From: Luminiphilus sp.
GTDB lineage: Bacteria; Pseudomonadota; Gammaproteobacteria; Pseudomonadales; Halieaceae
Assembly: GCA_022425845.1 (NCBI GenBank)
Contig: JAKMEU010000004.1
Coordinates: forward strand, 1 to 22,521
Length of the DNA stretch: 22,521 bases
Direction: 5' to 3'
The notes under the pieces were generated by a model that searched no databases, was not told the DNA's origin, and was given only the letters and a program-made list of their open reading frames with translations. Each line of letters starts with the position of its first letter. Position 1 is the stretch's first letter. The position numbers were made by a program, and so were the translations under genes. This document shows, one piece after another, positions 1 to 6,757 of the stretch.

Positions 1-1297
1 TGTCCACCTGACCAATTTGGTAGTAAACGTCATAGCTCCAGCTCTCTGCGAGGTCGCCCTTGGCGCCGATCTGAAACTGGAACGAGTTGAACTTAGAGTC
101 GGCAACACGCGGACCGACCTCAAGCAAACGACGTCGTACCAATGCAGACGCGGTGTCATCGATGCCGTCGCCGTCGGAGTCAACTCCGGTACCGATCGCG
201 TCAGAGAGTACCTGCTGCGACTCCGGCGTCAGGAAGGGGCTGCCGTCCAATGTAAACTCTGAAACCTGAAAGATTGGCGTTGGTGCCAACTGCTGGGGCA
301 CCTCACTGGCGGTGTACAGCGCTCTGCTGTAGACCTCAATGTTTTCGCTGATCTCGAAAGAAGCGAGCGCAGTGGCCTGGTAGCGCGTTTGGGGCAACTG
401 GATATAGTTAACCGGAGCGTAGTTGTAGAAGTCGTTGACATCACCGGTTCGGAACGGGCGTACGCTACCGTCAGGGTCGAAGGTGACACCAAAAGAATCG
501 GAGTAACCTCCGAAACCGCCGGCAAAGATGGACGTGCCCGGGATACCAGACGAACCACCATCAATCAGCGTGGGGTTGCCGTTGGCATCGACGTCGTCAA
601 ACTGAGCGAAAGTCGAGAAATCCCGGTCGCCCTGGAACAGGTCTTCACGGTCAGTCCATTGCAAGTTAAGCACCGCATTACCGCGATCACCACCGAAGTT
701 ACCACCGATGGTCAGGTCTATGGTGCTCAGGCCAGCATCACCCTCTTCGGTGAACTCGGTGCTGGCGTTGAGCTCGACGCCCTCAAAGTCATCCCGAAGG
801 ATAAAGTTGACAACACCTGCAACCGCGTCACTACCGTAGACAGCTGATGCGCCACCCGTAAGTACTTCGACGCTCTTAACCAGCGAGGCTGGGATGGAGT
901 TGATGTCAACAATACCCGCTGATGAAGTTGGGGTAACACGCTTTCCGTCGATCAGAACCAACGTCCGGTTGGCACCCAAGCCACGCAGATCCACAGTGGC
1001 TGTACCGTTTCCGGGGTTGTTAGACGTTCGGTCCAAGCCCGGGACGGTCTGAGGCAGGCTGTTCAGCAGGGCTTCCGTGTTAATCGTGTTGGTTAGCACG
1101 AATTGTTCCCTGTCAACCGTAGCCACGGGGCTGTTGCTGACAAAATCCTGTTTCGCAATTCGCGACCCAGTAACGATTACCTCTTCTACCTCGTCATCAG
1201 CCGCATCGTCCTGCGCCAGTGCCAAAGAAGGCACCATGACGCCGGCCAAAGCCACGGACACGGCAAAACTCAGCGGATTTCTAAATAAGGGCTTCAT
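1..1297 (-). CDS. TonB-dependent outer-membrane receptor, N-terminal part (runs off the window edge)
   Basis: Reading the minus strand from the ATG at 1297 gives 432 codons without a stop before the window edge, so the C-terminal barrel is missing. Residues 1-28 are a signal peptide (basic start, hydrophobic core, ALA before QDD). An acidic stretch follows, then EEVIVTGSRI at 38-47, the usual TonB-box region of this receptor type. Residues about 55-175 form the plug, with motifs such as DLRGLGANRTLVLIDGKR and GGASAVYGSDAVAGVVNFI. Barrel strands begin after that. A GAGAGG ribosome-binding site precedes the start. Residues 373-381 read DSDGDGIDD, resembling a calcium-binding acidic loop. The family carries out energised uptake of siderophores, vitamins or oligosaccharides; nothing visible fixes the substrate. 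The receptor assignment is secure. Confidence 0.93.
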   Translation of the reverse strand, partial: MKPLFRNPLSFAVSVALAGVMVPSLALAQDDAADDEVEEVIVTGSRIAKQDFVSNSPVATVDREQFVLTNTINTEALLNSLPQTVPGLDRTSNNPGNGTATVDLRGLGANRTLVLIDGKRVTPTSSAGIVDINSIPASLVKSVEVLTGGASAVYGSDAVAGVVNFILRDDFEGVELNASTEFTEEGDAGLSTIDLTIGGNFGGDRGNAVLNLQWTDREDLFQGDRDFSTFAQFDDVDANGNPTLIDGGSSGIPGTSIFAGGFGGYSDSFGVTFDPDGSVRPFRTGDVNDFYNYAPVNYIQLPQTRYQATALASFEISENIEVYSRALYTASEVPQQLAPTPIFQVSEFTLDGSPFLTPESQQVLSDAIGTGVDSDGDGIDDTASALVRRRLLEVGPRVADSKFNSFQFQIGAKGDLAESWSYDVYYQIGQVD

Positions 1298-1503
1298 GCA
1301 AACCTCTCGAGTGGTGTCATATAAGTTTAGGAACTGCCCGCAAACTGTAATCGAATCTCTACGGTTCGTATCAGGGAGTGGCCGACAATGACAACATCGT
1401 GGCGGCAGACAAGCCCACAGTCAACCAAAAGGCCTGATCAGGAAATGTAATTATTACCGCGCGGGGAACTCTAATCAGCCGCCGCCGCGGCGCTTTTGGC
1501 ATA

Positions 1504-2100
1504 CTATTCAGCCTTGGAAACCGGTGCGACAGCTACGGAAACCCCCGTGCTGAGCACCGTCATTCGCCAAAGGCCCAGCAACCCGCGACGAAAACTCACC
1601 CGGGGATCATCACCAAAGTATCGATATACCTTGTCGTTTCTCTGACGCCAAACCTCGCCGTTATCTAGTTTGAACAGGGTTTTGCCGCTCCAGCCGACAA
1701 AGCCGCCCGTCACGGAGGCCTCAAACGGCTCTTGCGCTGACGCCTCATCCTCAGTGTCCGAGGCCTTGGCCGCTGCCAGCTCTTCAGCAACCCGACGCTC
1801 TACCTCAGCCTCGATCGCTTGTTCCTGCGCAGCCGCATCTGCAGCCTCGGTTGCGACGACTGCAGCGCCTGCCGCCTCCACGGGCAGCACGCTATCCGGC
1901 GAAGATCCCAGTTCGAAGCGCTTCCTCAGCCAGGCATCGAGGAACTCCTGCTGGCTGGGGGACAGATCACCAAGGCCGGCCGCCGCACGCTCCTCGACGG
2001 TCATCTCGGCTGCGAGACCCTGAAACGGATCGACGGGCGCCTGCGCCTGTGCGAACAGGGGGAGTGTGCAAAACACCATGCTGACGATAAACCGTGACAT
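1504..2100 (-). CDS. Exported Ala/Glu-rich protein of unknown function with a conserved C-terminal module
   Basis: This is a 198-residue protein that I cannot assign to a characterised family. I chose the ATG at 2100 because AAGGAGG lies just upstream and the product then begins with a signal peptide (residues 1-21, ending AQAQA). A longer reading frame from 2193 would bury that signal. Residues 33-60 hold a short helical motif around LSPSQQEFLDAWL. Residues 76-123 are rich in Ala and Glu and probably form a coiled coil. Residues 129-192 form a compact beta-rich module with GWSGKTLFKLDNGEVWRQR, which I recall from unnamed periplasmic proteins of other gammaproteobacteria. It is likely periplasmic. 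It sits upstream of, and on the same strand as, the receptor gene, about 200 bases away, so a joint role is possible but unproven. Confidence 0.8.
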   Translation of the reverse strand: MSRFIVSMVFCTLPLFAQAQAPVDPFQGLAAEMTVEERAAAGLGDLSPSQQEFLDAWLRKRFELGSSPDSVLPVEAAGAAVVATEAADAAAQEQAIEAEVERRVAEELAAAKASDTEDEASAQEPFEASVTGGFVGWSGKTLFKLDNGEVWRQRNDKVYRYFGDDPRVSFRRGLLGLWRMTVLSTGVSVAVAPVSKAE

Positions 2101-2289
2101 ATTGGAGCCTCCTTGGTGGTGCTGATCGCATCGGTCACCCCGGGACGCTCTAAGGTAGCTTGTTCCCGTGGGGGTTGCTACACCGACAAGCACCGGTCAA
2201 ATAACACGCGACGCACGCCGCGCCTCGAGCCGGACTTTAAACCAGTTTGAGCTCCCCGTGTGGTGCGCCGTCGGCCGACCGTAACCGGC

Positions 2290-2308
2290 CATGGGCTTTT
2301 TGCCCATG
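2290..2308. repeat. Inverted repeat (7-bp arms, T5 loop)
   Basis: The arms CATGGGC and GCCCATG pair perfectly around TTTTT in the 248-base gap between the exported protein and the FAD-linked dehydrogenase. A 10-bp palindrome, GTCGGCCGAC, lies just upstream at 2270-2279. Position and symmetry suit a regulator-binding site or a leader hairpin for the dehydrogenase gene. There is no T-tract after the stem, so it is not a normal terminator. Confidence 0.35.
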
Positions 2309-2348
2309 CCAGTGCATTATTATCGGCCCACGCGCATTGGATCGATAA

Positions 2349-3752
2349 ATGGCCACTTTACCCACAGCCATGGCAGACGCCCTGCTGCACCGGCTGGGAC
2401 CCGCTGGATTTCCCACCGAGCCGGACGCATTGGAGAATTTCGGTCGGGATTGGACGCGTTTTACAGCGCCCGCGCCTGCAGGGGTCGCCCTGCCCGCCTC
2501 AGTTGAAGATGTAAAGGCCATTATCCAGCTGGCCCGGGATCACGGCATTGCGATTGTCCCTTCCGGGGGCCGCACGGGACTCAGTGGTGGGGCGATGGCG
2601 GCCGACGGTGAGTTGGTGCTGTCCCTGGCGAGGATGAACAAAATTCTCCATGTCGATCCGGTTAACCGCAGTCTCACCTGCGAAGCCGGCGCTGTAACGG
2701 CGGCCATTCAGGCAGCTGCCAGCGAACAAGGCCTTATGTACCCGGTAGACTTTGCGTCCAGCGGATCCAGCCAGATTGGCGGCAACATCGCCACCAACGC
2801 CGGTGGCATTCAGGTCATTCGTTACGGCATGACCCGAAACTGGGTCACCGGATTAAAAGTGGTGACGGGAACCTCTGAGCTACTCGATCTCAACCGCGGC
2901 CTGGTTAAAAACAATACGGGATTGGATTTGCGCCATTTAATGATTGGTTCCGAGGGGATCCTGGGCATCGTTGTGGAGGCCACGCTGGCGCTGACCAAGC
3001 CGCCGGCGAACCCCAGGGTGATGGTGATTGGCGTACCCTCCATGAGCGCGATCATGGCCATCCTTGAGCATTGCCAGGCCGAGCTCCCTGTACTGGCCTT
3101 TGAATTTTTCTCGGACCTTGCCCTGGACAAGGTAATTGCCCAACACGGCCTGCCGCAGCCACTCCAGGACCGCTATCCGTTTTATGCCCTGGTTGAATTC
3201 GAGGAGGCATCGGCAGATACCGATATTCAGTTAGCTCAGCTGATTGAGAGATGCATGGCCGCCGGCTGGGTAGAGGACGCGGTGCTCAGCCACAATGAGA
3301 GCCAGCGGCGGGCGCTGTGGCGACTGCGGGAGGATATCTCGGAGACCATCGCGCGCTGGACCCCCTATAAAAATGATATTTCAACGACCGTAAGCAACGT
3401 GCCCTTATTGCTGGAGCGGGTCGAGTCACTCGTTGCAACACACTATGCTGATCTCGAGGTGGTTTGGTACGGACACATTGGCGACGGCAACCTGCATCTC
3501 AATATCCTGAAACCCGAGGACATTTCAGTCAGCGCCTTTCAGGACCGTTGCAAATCGGTCAGCGAACAGCTGTTTACCCTGCTGGAGGATCTCGGCGGAT
3601 CCATTTCCGCGGAGCATGGTGTGGGCCTGTTAAAAAAAGACTTTCTACGTTTTAGCCGCAGCGAGCAGGAAATAGCGCTGATGCGGGGCATCAAACGGCA
3701 GTTTGATCCCGACGGCATCCTGAACCCGGGCAAAGTATTTGATCCAATGTAG
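2349..3752 (+). CDS. FAD-linked D-2-hydroxyacid dehydrogenase (probable D-2-hydroxyglutarate dehydrogenase)
   Basis: This is a 467-residue protein of the FAD-binding PCMH / FAD-oxidase C family. The FAD domain covers about residues 42-215, with PSGGRTGLSGGA (71-82) and IGGNIATNAGGIQVIRYG (143-160). The C-terminal substrate domain has HIGDGNLH (H376, H383) and AEHGVG (E422, H423), which match the metal-binding site of D-2-hydroxyglutarate dehydrogenases. Length agrees with the Pseudomonas enzyme, about 464 residues. That enzyme oxidises D-2-hydroxyglutarate to 2-oxoglutarate and removes the by-product of SerA; in Pseudomonas its gene is near serA and rpiA. Here rpiA is convergent, 29 bases away, but serA is not in view. 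D-lactate or glycolate oxidation (GlcD-like) cannot be excluded. The ribosome-binding site at the ATG is weak, and no better in-frame start was found. Confidence 0.88.
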   Translation: MATLPTAMADALLHRLGPAGFPTEPDALENFGRDWTRFTAPAPAGVALPASVEDVKAIIQLARDHGIAIVPSGGRTGLSGGAMAADGELVLSLARMNKILHVDPVNRSLTCEAGAVTAAIQAAASEQGLMYPVDFASSGSSQIGGNIATNAGGIQVIRYGMTRNWVTGLKVVTGTSELLDLNRGLVKNNTGLDLRHLMIGSEGILGIVVEATLALTKPPANPRVMVIGVPSMSAIMAILEHCQAELPVLAFEFFSDLALDKVIAQHGLPQPLQDRYPFYALVEFEEASADTDIQLAQLIERCMAAGWVEDAVLSHNESQRRALWRLREDISETIARWTPYKNDISTTVSNVPLLLERVESLVATHYADLEVVWYGHIGDGNLHLNILKPEDISVSAFQDRCKSVSEQLFTLLEDLGGSISAEHGVGLLKKDFLRFSRSEQEIALMRGIKRQFDPDGILNPGKVFDPM

Positions 3753-3781
3753 GCTGCGTCGAGCAAACAGCGCGAAGAGGG

Positions 3782-4456
3782 CTACCCCGGGGTTAACACC
3801 TCAACACCATGGGCCGTGCCCAGCAGTACACAATCGGCGGGCCTGCGGGCAAACAGTCCGTTACAAACCACGCCCGTAATCTGGTTTATCTGGCCTTCCA
3901 GCGCCAGTGCATTGTCGATGGAGAGGCCGTGCACATCGAGAATGACGTTGCCATTGTCAGTAATAACCCCTTCACGCCAGATAGGCTGCCCGCCCAATTT
4001 AACGAGTTCACGGGCGACATAACTGCGCGCCATGGGAATCACCTCAATGGGCAGCGGAAAGGCCCCCAGCGTCCCGACGCGCTTCGACCCATCGGCAATG
4101 CAGATAAACACTTCGGCGGCGGCCGCCACTATTTTTTCCCGGGTCAGCGCAGCGCCTCCGCCCTTGATCAGTTGAAGCTGGTCGTTTGTTTCATCCGCAC
4201 CATCAATGTAGGCGTCGAGCACGCCCACGCTGTTCAGGTCACCCACCGGTATCCCCAACTCACCCAACAACGTCGCCGTGCGCTCTGAGCTTGAGACCGT
4301 CATTTCGATGCGACTTTTGATTTGCGGCAAAAGCCGGATAAAGCACTCCGCCGTACTGCCAGTGCCAATACCCAGGACCAGCTGATCGTTGGGGAGCGCC
4401 GCGACACGCTCAAGTGCGGCGGCGGCTACGTGTTCTTTAAGGGTTTGCTGATCCAC
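3782..4456 (-). CDS. rpiA: Ribose-5-phosphate isomerase A
   Basis: The enzyme interconverts ribose 5-phosphate and ribulose 5-phosphate in the non-oxidative pentose phosphate pathway, in the cytoplasm. The 224-residue product has the family landmarks in order: the phosphate loop GIGTGSTAECF (29-39), the active-site DGADETN (85-91), and KGGGAALTREK (98-108), which carries the catalytic Glu. Length is close to the E. coli enzyme (219). The start is GTG at 4456; an in-frame stop occurs 11 codons upstream and no ATG lies between. GAGAG sits upstream at a slightly long distance. The gene is divergent from sahR, and the SahR palindrome centre lies about 80 bases upstream of its start, so cross-regulation is conceivable. 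Confidence 0.97.
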   Translation of the reverse strand: MDQQTLKEHVAAAALERVAALPNDQLVLGIGTGSTAECFIRLLPQIKSRIEMTVSSSERTATLLGELGIPVGDLNSVGVLDAYIDGADETNDQLQLIKGGGAALTREKIVAAAAEVFICIADGSKRVGTLGAFPLPIEVIPMARSYVARELVKLGGQPIWREGVITDNGNVILDVHGLSIDNALALEGQINQITGVVCNGLFARRPADCVLLGTAHGVEVLTPG

Positions 4457-4526
4457 CGGCTTGTTCTCTCTTTTTTTTGGCCTGAATTAAGGCTCTTCAT
4501 AGTGACACAGCAACGCAAAAATAGTG

Positions 4527-4544
4527 CATCAAAATATTTTGATG
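4527..4544. promoter_or_regulatory. Predicted SahR operator, perfect 18-bp palindrome
   Basis: The sequence CATCAAAATATTTTGATG is its own reverse complement over all 18 bases. It is strikingly AT-rich within a GC-rich region. It lies between rpiA and sahR, and its right arm coincides with the -35 box of the predicted sahR promoter. ArsR-family dimers bind such symmetrical sites, so autorepression by blocking RNA polymerase is the natural reading. I did not see a second copy in the window. Confidence 0.8.
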
Positions 4545-4573
4545 AATAAATCAGTAGCTGCTACACTCGGGCC
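4539..4573 (+). promoter_or_regulatory. Predicted sigma70 promoter of the sahR-metK-ahcY-metF-rsmE operon
   Basis: A -35 box TTGATG (4539-4544) and a -10 box TACACT (4562-4567) are separated by exactly 17 bases. Counting the -10 box as -12 to -7 puts +1 at 4574, the A of the sahR ATG. No Shine-Dalgarno sequence precedes that ATG, which fits a leaderless transcript. The -35 box is the right arm of the palindromic operator. Confidence 0.6.
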
Positions 4574-5581
4574 ATGCCTGTTAAACCCAACGTGACAGCG
4601 CTCGGGAATCCCGATGCGCCCATTGCCCTGCCGACGCTGTTCAAAGCGCTGGGGGACGATCTTCGTGTGCAGATTCTGCGGGTATTAAAAGAAGGCTCGC
4701 TCAGTGTCACCGAGCTTTGCACGATATTCCAGCTTGCGCAGAGCGCACTCAGCCACCACCTGAAAGTCTTGTCCAGCGCCAACCTGCTGACCCGACGCAA
4801 GGAGGGGACGGTCATTTTTTACCGCCGCCAACTGCCGGGGGGAAAGCTGGGTGCCCTCGTAAGTGAAGCCCTGCGCCACATCGACGTCGAACCCCTGGGT
4901 GCAGCACTCGCCTCGGGGCTCGCGCAGGTACAGGCGAGCAGGGAGCAGAACTCACTGACCTTCTTCCAAAACAACTCGGATCGGTTTCGGGAGCACCAGG
5001 AATTGATTGCCTCCTGGGACGACTACAGCCAGGCGACGCTGCACCTACTGGACCGACATATTGAGACGGCCGGTCCAGACATCCTGGAAGTGGGTCCCGG
5101 CGACGGGGCACTGCTGGAAGCACTCGCCCAGCGCGCCCAATCCGTAACCGCACTGGACAACTCTGAGGTCATGCTCGACCAGGCCAGACAGCGGGCTGGC
5201 CATATCAGCAACCTGACATTTTCTCTGGGAGACGCCAGGACCTTTGCGCAGCGGGATGTAGGCTTCGATGCGGTGGTGGCCAACATGGTGCTGCATCACA
5301 CACCCGACCCCCGGGCGACCCTTGGGGAGATGGCCGCGCTGGTCAAACCCTCTGGGGTGCTGGTCATCAGCGAATTATGCAGTCATGACCAGGATTGGGC
5401 CCGAGCCGCCTGCGGCGACCTGTGGCTGGGATTTGAGCCCGCGGAATTAACCGAGTGGGCAGCGCGCGCCGGGTTGGCAGGACGGGCTGAACTGTTTATC
5501 GCACAACGCAATGGCTTCCAGATTCAGGTTCGACTGTTTCAGAAACCCATAATCAACAACATCAAGGAAATGCAGTCATGA
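4574..5581 (+). CDS. sahR: SahR-type regulator: ArsR winged helix fused to a SAM-methyltransferase-like domain
   Basis: The 335-residue protein has two parts. Residues about 17-85 are an ArsR-family winged helix (LFKALGDDLRVQILRVL, then the recognition helix around QSALSHHLKVL). Residues about 165-270 are a class I methyltransferase fold with motif I LEVGPGDG (171-178), an acidic residue D195 ending the second strand, and LGDAR (218-222). This architecture in front of metK, ahcY and metF matches SahR, known in Proteobacteria as an ArsR-family repressor that responds to SAH and controls SAM-cycle genes; its sensor domain is related to methylases. The inferred role is repression at the palindrome at 4527-4544, lifted when SAH builds up. 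The stop overlaps the metK start as ATGA. The start lacks a ribosome-binding site, as expected for a leaderless mRNA. Active methylation by the C-terminal domain is not excluded. Confidence 0.9.
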   Translation: MPVKPNVTALGNPDAPIALPTLFKALGDDLRVQILRVLKEGSLSVTELCTIFQLAQSALSHHLKVLSSANLLTRRKEGTVIFYRRQLPGGKLGALVSEALRHIDVEPLGAALASGLAQVQASREQNSLTFFQNNSDRFREHQELIASWDDYSQATLHLLDRHIETAGPDILEVGPGDGALLEALAQRAQSVTALDNSEVMLDQARQRAGHISNLTFSLGDARTFAQRDVGFDAVVANMVLHHTPDPRATLGEMAALVKPSGVLVISELCSHDQDWARAACGDLWLGFEPAELTEWAARAGLAGRAELFIAQRNGFQIQVRLFQKPIINNIKEMQS

Positions 5582-6735
5582 GTGAGTACTCACTATTTAC
5601 CTCTGAGTCTGTTTCAGAGGGTCATCCTGACAAAATGGCGGATCAGATATCCGACGCCATCCTCGACGCCATTCTTCAGGACGACCCCCACGCCCGAGTC
5701 GCCGTGGAGACCCTGGTGAAAACCGGCATGGTGGTAGTGGCCGGTGAGGTGACCACCAGCACCTACGTTGACCTTGAGGATGTAGTACGCGGAGTGGTTA
5801 ACGACATTGGCTACAACAGCTCTGATGTGGGATTTGACGGCAGTTCCTGCGCGGTTTTAAACGCGATAGGCAAGCAATCCCACGATATCGCCATGGGTGT
5901 GGATGAAGGAGAAGACAAAGAGCAGGGCGCCGGCGACCAGGGCTTGATGTTTGGTTATGCCAGCAACGAGACTGACGTCCTGATGCCCGCTCCGATCTAC
6001 TACGCCCATCGGTTGGTGGAAAAACAGGCTGAGCTTCGGAAGGCGGGTGCCCTGCCCTGGCTGCGCCCCGACGCCAAGAGCCAGGTCACCCTCGCCTATG
6101 ACGAGAACGGCCACCCGGCACGCGTCGATGCGGTTGTTCTCTCAACGCAGCACGACCCCGACATCAGCCAGGCGGATATTCATGCGGCCGTTCTTGAGCA
6201 GATCATCAAACCCGTCTTGCCATCGGCCTGGCTGCACGGGGACACTCGCTACCACATCAATCCCACGGGCCAGTTCATCATCGGTGGCCCCGTAGGTGAC
6301 GCCGGCCTGACCGGTCGTAAAATCATCGTCGACACCTACGGCGGTATGGCGCGTCACGGCGGCGGTGCTTTCTCGGGCAAGGACCCCTCGAAAGTGGACC
6401 GCTCTGCCGCCTACGCGGCCCGTTATGTAGCCAAGAATATTGTCGCGGCGGGTCTTGCCGAGCGCTGCGAAATTCAGGTTTCCTACGCCATTGGCGTGGC
6501 CGAACCCACATCGATTGCGGTAAATACCTTCGGCACCAGTTCGGTGGGTGACGCCGCCATCTCCAACCTGGTCCGGGAGCATTTCGATCTGCGACCCAAG
6601 GGCATCATTGAGATGCTTGACCTGAAACGACCCATCTACCGTAAGACCGCTAGTTACGGCCATTTCGGCCGGGATGACGCCGACTTCCCATGGGAGCGCA
6701 CTGACCGGGCCGACGCCCTGCGCGCTTCCAACTGA
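5578..6735 (+). CDS. metK: S-adenosylmethionine synthetase
   Basis: MetK joins methionine and ATP to make SAM, releasing phosphate and pyrophosphate, in the cytoplasm. The 385-residue product has the full set of signatures: GHPDKMADQISDAILDA (15-31), GAGDQGLMFGYA (117-128) and the glycine-rich loop GGGAFSGKDPSKVDRS (261-276). Length is the family norm (E. coli 384). The family motif at 117 usually begins GEGDQG or GAGDQG, so nothing is missing. AAGGA lies upstream of the ATG, inside the end of sahR, and the two genes share ATGA, which indicates translational coupling. As second gene of the operon it is probably under SahR control. Confidence 0.98.
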   Translation: MSEYSLFTSESVSEGHPDKMADQISDAILDAILQDDPHARVAVETLVKTGMVVVAGEVTTSTYVDLEDVVRGVVNDIGYNSSDVGFDGSSCAVLNAIGKQSHDIAMGVDEGEDKEQGAGDQGLMFGYASNETDVLMPAPIYYAHRLVEKQAELRKAGALPWLRPDAKSQVTLAYDENGHPARVDAVVLSTQHDPDISQADIHAAVLEQIIKPVLPSAWLHGDTRYHINPTGQFIIGGPVGDAGLTGRKIIVDTYGGMARHGGGAFSGKDPSKVDRSAAYAARYVAKNIVAAGLAERCEIQVSYAIGVAEPTSIAVNTFGTSSVGDAAISNLVREHFDLRPKGIIEMLDLKRPIYRKTASYGHFGRDDADFPWERTDRADALRASN

Positions 6736-6757
6736 ATCCACTGTAAAGGACCACACC

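Noticed and set aside
389..847. 152-codon plus-strand reading frame
   Set aside because: It lies antisense to the receptor gene, whose minus-strand translation shows clear plug-domain motifs. The plus-strand product has no recognisable features.
1298..1400. Promoter for the TonB-dependent receptor
   Set aside because: AT-rich hexamers such as TAAACT and TATATG occur upstream of the start, but none pairs with an acceptable -35 box at 16-18 bases.
1479..1497. GC-rich palindrome after the exported-protein gene as a terminator
   Set aside because: The best stem is only 5 bp (or a loopless 10-bp palindrome at 1483-1492) and no T-run follows on the minus strand.
1670..2023. 117-codon Ser/Ala-rich plus-strand frame
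   Set aside because: It is the mirror of the Ala/Glu-rich part of the exported protein on the minus strand and has no ribosome-binding site.
3809..4288. 159-codon plus-strand frame
   Set aside because: It is a shadow of rpiA, which shows all family motifs on the minus strand.
6736..6757. Possible SAH riboswitch before ahcY
   Set aside because: Only 22 bases separate metK and ahcY and they hold just the ribosome-binding site; no room for an aptamer.
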